NCBI GenBank assembly: GCA_003503535.1
Contig: DOCI01000223.1
Coordinates: 15,729-23,084, forward strand
Length of the DNA: 7,356 nt
From: Planctomycetaceae bacterium
GTDB taxonomy: Bacteria; Planctomycetota; Planctomycetia; Planctomycetales; Planctomycetaceae
Direction: 5' to 3'
Part shown: positions 1 through 5,820 of the stretch, piece after piece
How the letters are laid out: every line of letters starts with the position of its first letter
How positions within the stretch are numbered: position 1 is the first letter of the stretch
Translations under genes and position numbers: made by a program
The notes under the pieces: model-generated
Told to the model about the DNA's origin: nothing
The model's input: only the letters and a program-made list of their open reading frames with translations
The model's database searches: none

Positions 1-1003
1 CATCGAGAATACGCTGCCCCTTCGGCACGGCGATTCGCAATCGATCCAACTCGCCCCGCAGCACGCGATATTCGAGTTTGGCTTCGGTGTGAATCAGTCC
101 GTCGGCGATGGCGATCTGCAATTGATTGGAAACGGTCGTGAGCAAATCCATTTCCGGACGATCGCTCATATCCGGCACCCAGGTCGCAGTGATGCTGTTT
201 GTCGCCCCCAGACTGACGGCTATCGTCGAGCGATTCTCAGCAGCAGGTTGTGTCGGTGGAATTTCGATATGTCGCGGCGAGATACTGATTTTCTGATTCG
301 ATTTCGGAATCGACAATTCAAACGTCGTGATTCCGACCGGCGGAACTTTCAATTCCAGAGAGGGGCCGCCGGGGGACTGCGTGATTCGCTTGAGCAGTTT
401 CATTGTAATGGTGTAATCGCCCGCTTTCGGGAACAGGATTTCGTAAGTTCCTTCAACCGTTCCCCGCAGCAGGACTTTGTTTTCTTCTGCGGTGGTCACT
501 TCCCCGACGGCGGCATCGGCAAAACTGATCGGCAGCGACGCCCAGCGATCTTTCAACGCCCGGCACTTCAACACCGCCGTAATTTCCGCGACTTCTCCGT
601 TCACCACTGCCGAATAACTGGCGGTGGAAAGAATAGCCGGGTTGTCCAGTTTGTGGGGAGTTTGATTCCCCTGAGCTTGCTTGACCAGTTCCAGATACTC
701 TTCATACGAGAGCACAACTTTCGACTTGAGCCGATCAATCACATCGCTCAGGCGGTCATACGGAATATAAATCAGATGATCGACCGGACGGGTAGCCTCA
801 GCTGGAGCTTCAGCAGCCGGGGGATCTTCCACTGCAGCAGGATCCGCCACCGGCACAGTCGACGTCGGCACCTCAGCAGGAGGTTGAGTCAATGCCGGAG
901 TCGGCACAGGCGGTTCATCCTGCCCCCAGGCTGGACTGGCGAACATCACCGCCAGAATGGAAAAGCAAATCAGGACAGAGTTCAAACAGAGGCGAGCATT
1001 CAT
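1..1003 (-). CDS. Secreted planctomycete-type protein of unknown function, N-terminal part (3' end outside window)
   Basis: I cannot assign a function. The minus-strand frame opens at ATG 1003-1001 and stays free of stop codons to the left edge (last full codon 2-4), giving 334 residues. Residues 1-27 form a signal peptide: Arg4, a hydrophobic core at about 10-22, and a likely signal peptidase I site after Ala25-Trp26-Gly27. Residues 29-72 are a Pro/Ala/Glu/Val-rich linker. The folded part starts at about 73 with HLIYIPYDRLSDVIDRLKSK, then SYEEYLEL. After that come alternating hydrophobic strands (such as YTITMKLLKRI) that suggest beta-sandwich domains. The protein is therefore probably exported to the periplasm or cell surface. 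From memory, large secreted planctomycete proteins share this opening motif; that part is inference. The start has only a weak purine stretch (GGGG) upstream. A 310-codon open frame on the opposite strand (89-1018) uses the same codon register and is an antisense shadow. The coding assignment is solid; the role is unknown. Confidence 0.85.
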   Translation of the reverse strand, partial: MNARLCLNSVLICFSILAVMFASPAWGQDEPPVPTPALTQPPAEVPTSTVPVADPAAVEDPPAAEAPAEATRPVDHLIYIPYDRLSDVIDRLKSKVVLSYEEYLELVKQAQGNQTPHKLDNPAILSTASYSAVVNGEVAEITAVLKCRALKDRWASLPISFADAAVGEVTTAEENKVLLRGTVEGTYEILFPKAGDYTITMKLLKRITQSPGGPSLELKVPPVGITTFELSIPKSNQKISISPRHIEIPPTQPAAENRSTIAVSLGATNSITATWVPDMSDRPEMDLLTTVSNQLQIAIADGLIHTEAKLEYRVLRGELDRLRIAVPKGQRILD

Positions 1004-1271
1004 CGAGAACCCCAGTAATTTCTTGGAGCAATAGAAATCGATGATTCCGGCCAATTGCTCGTGCAATCAGCCTGAAAAAATCGATCGATATCGGGAAAAT
1101 TCAGTTCAAAGAGCAATTCTCGGCTCGACCCTCCAGCGATTGCTGGAGACTTTTGACGCGATCGAGCCAGATTTACCTTAACCTATGACGCAACCAGATT
1201 GCAGAATGTTTCCCAAAATTCCGTATTTTTACGGATCGCTACAGATTCTGGGGAGAATTAGCAATATTTAC
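1004..1271. other. Intergenic region upstream of the secreted-protein gene, with small inverted repeats
   Basis: I see no credible gene here. Besides the nested inverted repeat at 1122-1168 there are two short perfect ones: CCGTA-tttt-TACGG at 1221-1234, and ATTCT-gggg-AGAAT just right of it, near 1248-1261. The stretch is the presumed promoter and leader region of the minus-strand gene starting at 1003. I found no -35/-10 pair good enough to call. Confidence 0.6.
1122..1168. repeat. Nested inverted repeat (two 7-bp stems)
   Basis: The outer arms GGCTCGA (1122-1128) and TCGAGCC (1162-1168) are perfect complements. They enclose a perfect inner hairpin, CTCCAGC (1131-1137), loop GATT, GCTGGAG (1142-1148). 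The element lies about 120-165 nt before the start codon of the secreted-protein gene, so it could be a leader structure or a protein-binding site. The inner hairpin is followed on the plus strand by ACTTTT, but no plus-strand gene upstream needs a terminator. Confidence 0.6.
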
Positions 1272-1340
1272 GTGCCACGGCTCTGTGAGCCTTGCGAGTC
1301 TTCCCATGACGCCCAAACAAGGCTCACAGAACCGTGGCAC
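1272..1340. repeat. Long imperfect palindrome (23-bp arms, one mismatch)
   Basis: The arms at 1272-1294 and 1318-1340 are reverse complements at 22 of 23 positions, around a 23-nt loop. The core GTGCCACGG(C/T)TCTGTGAGCC defines it. It lies 34 nt beyond the stop of the small conserved gene that ends at 1375. No T-tract follows in either direction, so it is not a standard intrinsic terminator. The near-perfect arms with an unrelated loop look like a REP/MITE-like dispersed palindrome. It could still stabilise the 3' end of the mRNA from the gene at 1755-1375. Confidence 0.85.
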
Positions 1341-1374
1341 AGGTATTGAGTTACTTTTGGAACTCTTCCAGCCA

Positions 1375-1755
1375 TTATGTCAAGCGTGTATTCTCAAGAT
1401 TCCTGAACTTTTCAACCTCGGTCTCAGGCAAATCAGCAATCACCTTGAGCCGACATTCGTCAATTTTGTCTGCACCGATAATCTTCAGATACTCAGCCAC
1501 AACTCCAGATTCAATCCAGACAATCCCCGCTCCCGCCCAATGACGATCCTGTCCATTCTTCTTAACCCCGGAGACCCAATACTCTTCACCCGTTTCGAGA
1601 TCAAAATAATTCGCGGAAATCCCTTGACCATCCGACCGCTTCAACGCTTTCCCATTGAAGTACACAGTCCGACCAGACTTCGAAAGTTTCACACGAGCAA
1701 TCCAAGCTGGCCCCTGATCATTCTGACCACTCTTGAGCTCGATGTATTTCAGCAT
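1375..1755 (-). CDS. Small conserved protein of a family often mislabelled '1-deoxy-D-xylulose-5-phosphate synthase'
   Basis: This encodes 126 residues and no signal peptide. I recognise the family from its conserved blocks: GPAWI at 15-19, VYFNGKALKR at 31-40, NYFDLETGEEYWVSGVKK at 49-66, and RHWAG at 71-75. Small proteins of this kind are widespread. As I recall, databases often carry them as DXP synthase, although at 126 aa they have no room for the thiamine-diphosphate domains of that roughly 620-aa enzyme. The biochemical role is unknown; being short, soluble and rich in beta-strand pattern, it is probably a small cytoplasmic single-domain protein. I chose ATG 1755 because the family begins with the M-L-K-Y-I-E-L block and because AGAGG sits 5 nt upstream. 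The frame stays open upstream to 1845, but that extension runs through two leader hairpins and looks non-coding. The gene is probably transcribed alone, since 130 bp separate it from the preceding gene. Confidence 0.85.
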   Translation of the reverse strand: MLKYIELKSGQNDQGPAWIARVKLSKSGRTVYFNGKALKRSDGQGISANYFDLETGEEYWVSGVKKNGQDRHWAGAGIVWIESGVVAEYLKIIGADKIDECRLKVIADLPETEVEKFRNLENTRLT

Positions 1756-1791
1756 TGATGCCTCTTTGAATTTTACAGTAGAACCGGTTAG

Positions 1792-1860
1792 CCCAGAGAA
1801 TCTCGCAGAGTTCTCTGGGTGGACGAAGTCCACAAGAGGTTTCAATACTTATGATTGAAA
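1792..1860 (-). promoter_or_regulatory. Three successive hairpins in the leader of the gene starting at 1755
   Basis: Three perfect inverted repeats follow each other. They are TTTCAAT/ATTGAAA (1840-1846 with 1854-1860, 7-nt loop), GTGGAC/GTCCAC (1819-1824 with 1828-1833, 3-nt loop), and CCCAGAGAA/TTCTCTGGG (1792-1800 with 1811-1819, 10-nt loop). The last two share position 1819. They end 37 nt before the ATG at 1755. They could form a structured 5' leader, or be the 3' structures of the gene ending at 1886, or be part of a dispersed repeat. No known riboswitch class is recognised. The pairing is directly visible; the function is inference. Confidence 0.55.
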
Positions 1861-1885
1861 AAAGTTTTTAATCCGACTTACGGAC

Positions 1886-2428
1886 CTAAGGGTGGAAAGT
1901 ACGACCAATGTCGGGCCAGTATTTGGCACTATTTTCTACAAGAACGGCCAGTTGAGTCGATTTGTCAATACGATAGACAGCAAGCACATCGCGGTCATTT
2001 CCGATGGAAACCACAACATGATCCGTTTCATTCGTGCAAATATGCGACCAGTAATCTTGATCGTATGGGCCGACGTGCTGGGAGTAAGCCTCGAATGCAG
2101 AACGTTCGTAAATAGATTGCCTCTTATAAGCGACATCGCAGGAGGTAATTGCCCCTTGATGATATAAATAATTTAGTATGGCAGGATTATTGCCGCGGTA
2201 CCGAACCGCCTTCACACATGATACACTCACTGCCATGCAGGCACGTTCTATTTCATCATGGGTTGTTGGGTTTCGCCGGAAATAGCAGCCATGATCCCGT
2301 TCAGATGTGTAAGGGCGTGCCATCAAATCCGGGGCTTCATTGTACGGCGCTTCGCACGCGATGCAGGAGTCGCATTCCACGTAGAAGTCACCAGTGACAT
2401 TGTCTGGATGAGGTTCATTAGTCTGCAT
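1886..2428 (-). CDS. Ferredoxin-like iron-sulfur protein with an extra C-terminal region
   Basis: From ATG 2428 this is 180 residues, predicted cytoplasmic, with no signal peptide or membrane segment. After a short head (PDNVTGDFYVE) comes Cys19-x2-Cys22-x2-Cys25 followed by a Pro. Cys71 follows, in SCVKAVRYRG, where small ferredoxins place their last ligand (usually Cys-Pro-x-x-Ala-Ile). This matches a single [4Fe-4S] ferredoxin fold, although the Pro after the fourth Cys is missing. Further cysteines are 48, 64 and 97. The block RYRGNNPAIL and the end of this domain reach about residue 100. The last 80 residues, with paired strands such as DHVVVSIG and DVLAVYRID, are not part of a ferredoxin and I do not recognise them. 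The frame extends to a TTG at 2503, which abuts a dispersed repeat and has no ribosome site; ATG 2428 also lacks a clear Shine-Dalgarno. The role is probably electron transfer or cluster-based sensing; the partner is unknown. Confidence 0.75.
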   Translation of the reverse strand: MQTNEPHPDNVTGDFYVECDSCIACEAPYNEAPDLMARPYTSERDHGCYFRRNPTTHDEIERACMAVSVSCVKAVRYRGNNPAILNYLYHQGAITSCDVAYKRQSIYERSAFEAYSQHVGPYDQDYWSHICTNETDHVVVSIGNDRDVLAVYRIDKSTQLAVLVENSAKYWPDIGRTFHP

Positions 2429-2507
2429 GGAAGTTAAATTTCGGAAGATGATCTGGGACGAGTCGCGGTAATAAATCTGGTTGATAAAGTCATCGTTAGC
2501 CAAAGTT

Positions 2508-2540
2508 CTGGGGGCTGCGCTAGGATCCCAGCCACCCGAC
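2508..2540 (-). repeat. Dispersed short repeat, copy A
   Basis: Read on the minus strand, the core is GGCTGGGATCC followed by TAGCGCAGCCCC and then CAGAA. The same two blocks recur on the plus strand at 4403-4438, separated there by a short insertion. Copy A fills most of the gap between the membrane-protein stop (2569) and the ferredoxin-like gene. The two copies are in opposite orientation and both lie outside genes. Confidence 0.7.
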
Positions 2541-2568
2541 GTGTTTCCCTATCCTCCGACAGGCTCGC

Positions 2569-2982
2569 TTAAATATACCCATCCTCTGGTCTGATCCCAC
2601 CCTCCCGCTGAAACCGCAAAAAGTGATTCACATCCTTGGAGTGAAGCAGCCGATATGTCATTTCCAGGAAGACAAAGCTCATCGAGCCCAGGATCAGGCA
2701 GGCCCACAGGTTATCAAGTGGCATCTTTACCAGCAGCATGATTCCAGCGATTCCATACAGCACGACACAAATCCATTTGGCAGCTAAGCTGCCGCGATAG
2801 AGCCAGATCAGCAGTAAAACAGTCAACACAGAACGAACGATGCGGGGAGGCAAGGTCTCAAGCCCGAAGCGCATAACGTAGCTGACGATCACTATCACAG
2901 AGAGCAGCAGAAGCTTCACCATGCAGGTGATTAGAAGACTCTTGCCCCGTTCCACACTGGCGATGGAAAATTCAGATGTCAT
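2569..2982 (-). CDS. Small integral membrane protein with four predicted helices, unknown function
   Basis: This is 137 residues with no family I can name. Hydrophobic segments lie at about 16-37 (LLITCMVKLLLLSVIVIVSY), 48-62, 66-85 and 89-108. The flanking charges (Arg12/Lys14, Arg38, Arg47/Arg50, Arg63, Lys69, Lys86) are typical of a polytopic inner-membrane protein. The soluble tail from about 110 ends in a basic stretch containing FLRFQREGG. ATG 2982 is well supported: GGAG lies 8 nt upstream. The gene begins only 15 nt after the T-tract of the gap terminator. It must therefore rely on terminator readthrough or on a promoter embedded in that hairpin. A candidate is TTGACT (on the minus strand within 3019-3024), but its -10 partner is poor. 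The coding call is firm; the function is open. Confidence 0.8.
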   Translation of the reverse strand: MTSEFSIASVERGKSLLITCMVKLLLLSVIVIVSYVMRFGLETLPPRIVRSVLTVLLLIWLYRGSLAAKWICVVLYGIAGIMLLVKMPLDNLWACLILGSMSFVFLEMTYRLLHSKDVNHFLRFQREGGIRPEDGYI

Positions 2983-2996
2983 GTCTGTGACTCCAT

Positions 2997-3037
2997 AAAA
3001 AAACGTTCCGTACAGTCAACGACTATACGGAACGTTT
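2997..3037 (-). terminator. Intrinsic terminator downstream of gap
   Basis: Perfect 12-bp arms AAACGTTCCGTA (3001-3012) and TACGGAACGTTT (3026-3037) are followed inward by a one-base mismatch, a 4-bp AGTC/GACT extension and an AAC loop. Read on the minus strand, the stem is followed directly by seven T residues (2997-3003, the first overlapping the stem). It starts 26 nt past the gap stop codon, which is the classic Rho-independent layout. Confidence 0.92.
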
Positions 3038-3063
3038 ATCCAATTGTCAGCTTCACCTGAATA

Positions 3064-4086
3064 TTACAGGCCGGCGATTTTTGCAATCAGGTCGGCTGTG
3101 CGGCAGGAGTAGCCGTATTCGTTGTCGTACCAGCTGAGGACTTTGACCATGTTGCCATTGATCACGCTCGTCCAGCCGGAATCGAAGATGCTGCTGTACG
3201 TGCTGCCGACGATGTCGCTGGAGACGATCGGGTCTTCGTTATAATACAGAATGCCCTTGAGAGGACCTTCAGCAGCTTCTTTCATCTTGCTGTTGATCTC
3301 TTCTTCAGTCACGTCTTTATCCAGAACAGCAACCAGGTCGGTCACACTTCCTGAAGGGACAGGAACTCGCAGGCTGATGCCGGTCAACTTACCTTTGACG
3401 GATGGCAGAACCAGTCCGACAGCTTTGGCGGCTCCGGTTGAAGTTGGAATGATGTTCAACGCAGCAGCACGAGCACGGTGAGGATCAGAGTGATACTGAT
3501 CGGACACGCGTTGATCGTTCGTGTAAGCGTGAATGGTCGTCATCAGACCGCTGGTGATCCCGAAGTTTTCCTGGAGAACTTTGGCCATTGGAGCCAGGCA
3601 GTTCGTAGTACAACTCGCATTGGAGATGCACTTGTGATCGGCAGTCAGCTGATCGTCGTTCACACCCATCACAACAGTCAGGTCGACGTTGTCTTTGGCA
3701 GGTGCAGACAGAACCACTTTACGAGCACCCGCTTCAAGGTGGCTGTCGTATCCGGGCTTGCCATTTCCAGCGCGTGCGGTGAAGAATCCGGTTGATTCCA
3801 GAGCCACATCGATATTCATTTCTTTCCAGGGCAGTTCAGCAGGATTACGCTGAGCAATGACCTTGATTTTCTTACCGTCGACAACGAGAGAATCGCCATC
3901 AACTTCGACAGTTCCAGGATAACGACCCTGAACGGAATCGTATTTGAGGAGCATGGCGAGAGCTTTGGGATCGCCCAGGTCGTTAATTGCGACAATGTCG
4001 AACTCTTCGGGACGAGCAGCCATGGCTCGAAAAGAAATACGACCAATACGCCCAAAACCATTAATACCAACACGAACTGCAGCCAC
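3064..4086 (-). CDS. gap: Glyceraldehyde-3-phosphate dehydrogenase, type I
   Basis: This is a full-length 340-residue GAPDH. It converts glyceraldehyde 3-phosphate, phosphate and NAD+ to 1,3-bisphosphoglycerate in glycolysis (reversibly in gluconeogenesis), as a cytoplasmic homotetramer. Visible landmarks are the Rossmann motif NGFGRIGR (9-16), Asp36 after strand two (NAD+ preference in this family), the signature [12 protein letters not shown] with catalytic Cys159, the base His186 in [11 protein letters not shown], and [14 protein letters not shown]. The C-terminal [10 protein letters not shown] block is intact. In the coenzyme loop the usual D-L-P-H reads D-Q-Y-H. The start is GTG at 4086: AGGGG lies 8 nt upstream and the protein then begins exactly at the family N-terminus. 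It is read from its own promoter at about 4209-4237 and ends in a strong terminator, so it appears to be a single-gene unit. A gap paralogue elsewhere in the genome cannot be excluded. Confidence 0.98.
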   Translation of the reverse strand: MAAVRVGINGFGRIGRISFRAMAARPEEFDIVAINDLGDPKALAMLLKYDSVQGRYPGTVEVDGDSLVVDGKKIKVIAQRNPAELPWKEMNIDVALESTGFFTARAGNGKPGYDSHLEAGARKVVLSAPAKDNVDLTVVMGVNDDQLTADHKCISNASCTTNCLAPMAKVLQENFGITSGLMTTIHAYTNDQRVSDQYHSDPHRARAAALNIIPTSTGAAKAVGLVLPSVKGKLTGISLRVPVPSGSVTDLVAVLDKDVTEEEINSKMKEAAEGPLKGILYYNEDPIVSSDIVGSTYSSIFDSGWTSVINGNMVKVLSWYDNEYGYSCRTADLIAKIAGL

Positions 4087-4208
4087 GGCGAGTTCCCCTT
4101 TCTGGTGTTTCTACACAGAGTTTTCTCAAAATCCCGGAAACAAAACCCGGGCACGGCACCATACACAGGAGTACCGCATGCTTCCTTCATTAAGGCAGTG
4201 AATGAGGA

Positions 4209-4237
4209 AGTATATCGCCAAGCAGTTGCCTGCTCAA
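4209..4237 (-). promoter_or_regulatory. Sigma70-type promoter for gap
   Basis: On the minus strand TTGAGC (4237-4232, four of six matches to consensus) and TATACT (4214-4209, five of six) are separated by exactly 17 bp. Transcription would start near 4202, giving a leader of about 115 nt before the GTG at 4086. This is the best -35/-10 pair in the divergent region. It is a prediction from motif and spacing only. Confidence 0.65.
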
Positions 4238-4261
4238 CTAACTCACGAGGTCGCAGGCAAC
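4225..4261. promoter_or_regulatory. Inverted repeat overlapping the gap -35 box (possible operator)
   Basis: GTTGCCTGC (4225-4233) and GCAGGCAAC (4253-4261) are perfect 9-bp complements separated by 19 bp, so the half-site centres are 28 bp apart. One arm covers the first two bases of the -35 box and part of the spacer; the other lies just upstream. The layout fits a dimeric or looped regulator contacting the promoter, but no regulator is known from this window. Confidence 0.4.
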
Positions 4262-4312
4262 GCATCAACAGGTTCAAATCTCAGGAGATGAGAGGAAACG
4301 AACCTATTTACA

Positions 4313-4380
4313 TACAAGCACGAAGCGCAAGCGAGTGTGTTTATCGATTTCGACTCACTCGCTTGCGCTTCGTGCCTGTA
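4313..4380. repeat. Long imperfect palindrome (25-bp arms, one mismatch)
   Basis: The arms at 4313-4337 and 4356-4380 are reverse complements at 24 of 25 positions, around an 18-nt loop. The core is GCACGAAGCGCAAGCGAGTG. It sits mid-way in the divergent region between gap and the GlmU-like gene, upstream of both, so it is not a terminator for either. It differs in sequence from the palindrome at 1272-1340 but has the same architecture (23-25-bp arms, one mismatch, 18-23-nt loop). Confidence 0.88.
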
Positions 4381-4398
4381 ATTTCATATTCTTTTGGG

Positions 4399-4438
4399 GG
4401 GATGGCTGGGTTCGGAGTGTAGCGCAGCCCCTAGAATG
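4399..4438 (+). repeat. Dispersed short repeat, copy B
   Basis: The plus strand reads TGGCTGGGTTC, five bases, then TAGCGCAGCCCC and TAGAA. It matches copy A (2508-2540, minus strand) in both blocks, with a 4-5-bp insertion between them. It lies directly after the palindrome ending at 4380, so two repeat types are stacked here. Confidence 0.7.
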
Positions 4439-4466
4439 TTCGATTATTCCAACCTCTACAGCATAC

Positions 4467-4494
4467 TGGACGCCTCTCCAGAACCGTTTATGAT
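4467..4494 (+). promoter_or_regulatory. Weak candidate promoter for the GlmU-like gene
   Basis: TGGACG (4467-4472) and TATGAT (4489-4494, five of six matches) are 16 bp apart and would start transcription near 4501, about 34 nt before the ATG. The -10 is good and the -35 poor. No other pair between 4439 and 4534 looks better. Confidence 0.35.
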
Positions 4495-4534
4495 GTCGTA
4501 AGCCAAAAACCGACATGCTGAACTGGATATTTAA

Positions 4535-5785
4535 ATGCGACTATTAATTGTCGAACCCTCAATTGCCACACGATTTACGCCGATTGCCCTGATGCGTCCG
4601 GTCTTTGAACTCCTGTGTGGGACACGTTCGCTGAGACAACGGCTGCTGGAGACATTGCCGGTCAATCAGTGGGGCGTGATCGTGCGGGACGAGTTGCAGG
4701 CTGTCTATCAGGAAGAATTTCCAGAAGCAGCCGTCAACGATTTTGCCTGGATCGATGCAGAGGCGACTCTGATTGTCGATGGCACCTGGCTGGGTGATCC
4801 TCGAATTCTACTTGATTTCTGGGATGGCGAGTCCGGTAAACAGGTAGACGATTTTCCATTTGCATTTGTACGACGCCCTGGTGATTCCCAACTCAGCACG
4901 CTCTCAGCGATTGTTCAGAAGTGTGACAGGAGTGATGACTCGGCCTCGGTTTCAAAACCCCATCTGCAGTTTCCCTGGGATCTCATCAAGCATAATGGAG
5001 ACATGATTCAACTCGATTTCGTATTGCAGGCCGAAATGTTGGCCGGGCGAGGTCAGGATGTTTCCGGATTGTGCAGTCGCGAATCCAATCCCAGGCAAAT
5101 CTTCATTCACCCAACCGCCAAACTGGAACCGTTTGTTTCTATCAATGCCGAGAACGGGCCGGTGATTGTGGATGAGGGAGCCATTATTCAATCGTTCACG
5201 CGATTGGAAGGTCCCTACTACATCGGCAGGCAGACGCAACTCTTCCGGGCCAACATCCGCGGGGAAACTTCACTGGGGCCAGTCTGCCGCGTGGGGGGAG
5301 AAGTCGAAGCAAGCATTATGCAGGGCTACTCCAATAAATACCACGATGGATTCCTCGGGCACAGTTACGTCTGCCCGTGGGTCAATCTGGGAGCATTGAC
5401 GTCCAACAGCGATCTGAAGAATGATTATTCCAGTGTGAAATTTCCGCTGGGAACGGACTTTATTTCGACCGGCGAAAAGAAAATCGGCTGCCTGATTGGG
5501 GATCACGCTAAAACTGCCATCGGCACGTTATTTAATACGGGTTCGAATGTGGGTGTGATGTCGATGGTCCTGCCAGCTGGGAGGCTTTGCCCTAAGCATA
5601 TTCCCAGTTTTACAAGGCTATGGCATGGCAAACTGGATGATCAGGTCGACTTCGAGGCTGCTTGCCAGACCGCACAAATCGCCATGAGTCGGCGGGGGCA
5701 GAAGCTGACGGATTCTCAAATACGATTGCTGCACTCGATTCTTGATCAGACACAACAGGAGCGTGAACTGGCGATCAATCGGTAA
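4535..5785 (+). CDS. GlmU-like sugar nucleotidyltransferase / acyltransferase (alternative bacterial GlmU)
   Basis: This 416-residue protein joins two regions. Residues 1 to about 180 resemble the degenerate nucleotidyltransferase domain of the alternative GlmU family (GlmU_N_2 type). The landmarks are TPIALMRPVFELLCGTRSLR at 15-34, which replaces the usual glycine-rich nucleotide loop, and the strand LIVDGTWL at about 79-86. From about 189 (IFIHPTAKLEP) to about 370 is a left-handed beta-helix with hexapeptide-like repeats. It includes HDGFLGHS (His270 to Ser277) and WVNLGALTSNSDLKNDY, the region holding the acyltransferase active site. The last 45 residues are helical. Expected role: acetylating glucosamine-1-phosphate and forming UDP-GlcNAc for peptidoglycan and outer-membrane glycans in the cytoplasm, or a related sugar-nucleotide step. 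Substrate identity is inference, so no symbol is given. The start ATG 4535 fits the family N-terminus; its ribosome site (TGGA) is weak. The gene stands alone, divergent from gap and convergent with the downstream gene. Confidence 0.9.
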   Translation: MRLLIVEPSIATRFTPIALMRPVFELLCGTRSLRQRLLETLPVNQWGVIVRDELQAVYQEEFPEAAVNDFAWIDAEATLIVDGTWLGDPRILLDFWDGESGKQVDDFPFAFVRRPGDSQLSTLSAIVQKCDRSDDSASVSKPHLQFPWDLIKHNGDMIQLDFVLQAEMLAGRGQDVSGLCSRESNPRQIFIHPTAKLEPFVSINAENGPVIVDEGAIIQSFTRLEGPYYIGRQTQLFRANIRGETSLGPVCRVGGEVEASIMQGYSNKYHDGFLGHSYVCPWVNLGALTSNSDLKNDYSSVKFPLGTDFISTGEKKIGCLIGDHAKTAIGTLFNTGSNVGVMSMVLPAGRLCPKHIPSFTRLWHGKLDDQVDFEAACQTAQIAMSRRGQKLTDSQIRLLHSILDQTQQERELAINR

Positions 5786-5800
5786 TGCTATACTTTACCC

Positions 5801-5820
5801 CGTCAATACTGACGTTTCTT
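5801..5820 (+). terminator. Weak terminator-like hairpin after the GlmU-like gene
   Basis: CGTCA (5801-5805) and TGACG (5810-5814) pair around an ATAC loop and are followed by TTTCTT, 15 nt past the stop codon. The position is right, but the stem is only 5 bp and the T-tract is interrupted. Confidence 0.4.

Noticed and set aside
89..1018. Long plus-strand open reading frame (309 codons) rich in Arg, His and Phe
   Set aside because: It is the exact antisense register of the minus-strand secreted protein, which has a signal peptide and normal composition. The plus-strand translation is Arg/His/Gln-rich with no fold pattern.
1285..1758. Plus-strand open frame opposite the small conserved gene
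   Set aside because: It begins inside the 1272-1340 palindrome and lies antisense to a recognisable conserved protein; no ribosome site and no family resemblance.
1792..2568. Idea that the ferredoxin-like and small conserved genes form a cassette gained by transfer
   Set aside because: No integrase, transposase, target duplication or att site is visible, and both genes look like ordinary conserved chromosomal families.
4181..4210. Hairpin CTTCCTTCATT / AATGAGGAAG as a gap leader structure
   Set aside because: One arm needs a bulged base and the upstream arm overlaps the predicted -10 box, so most of it would not be transcribed from the start near 4202.
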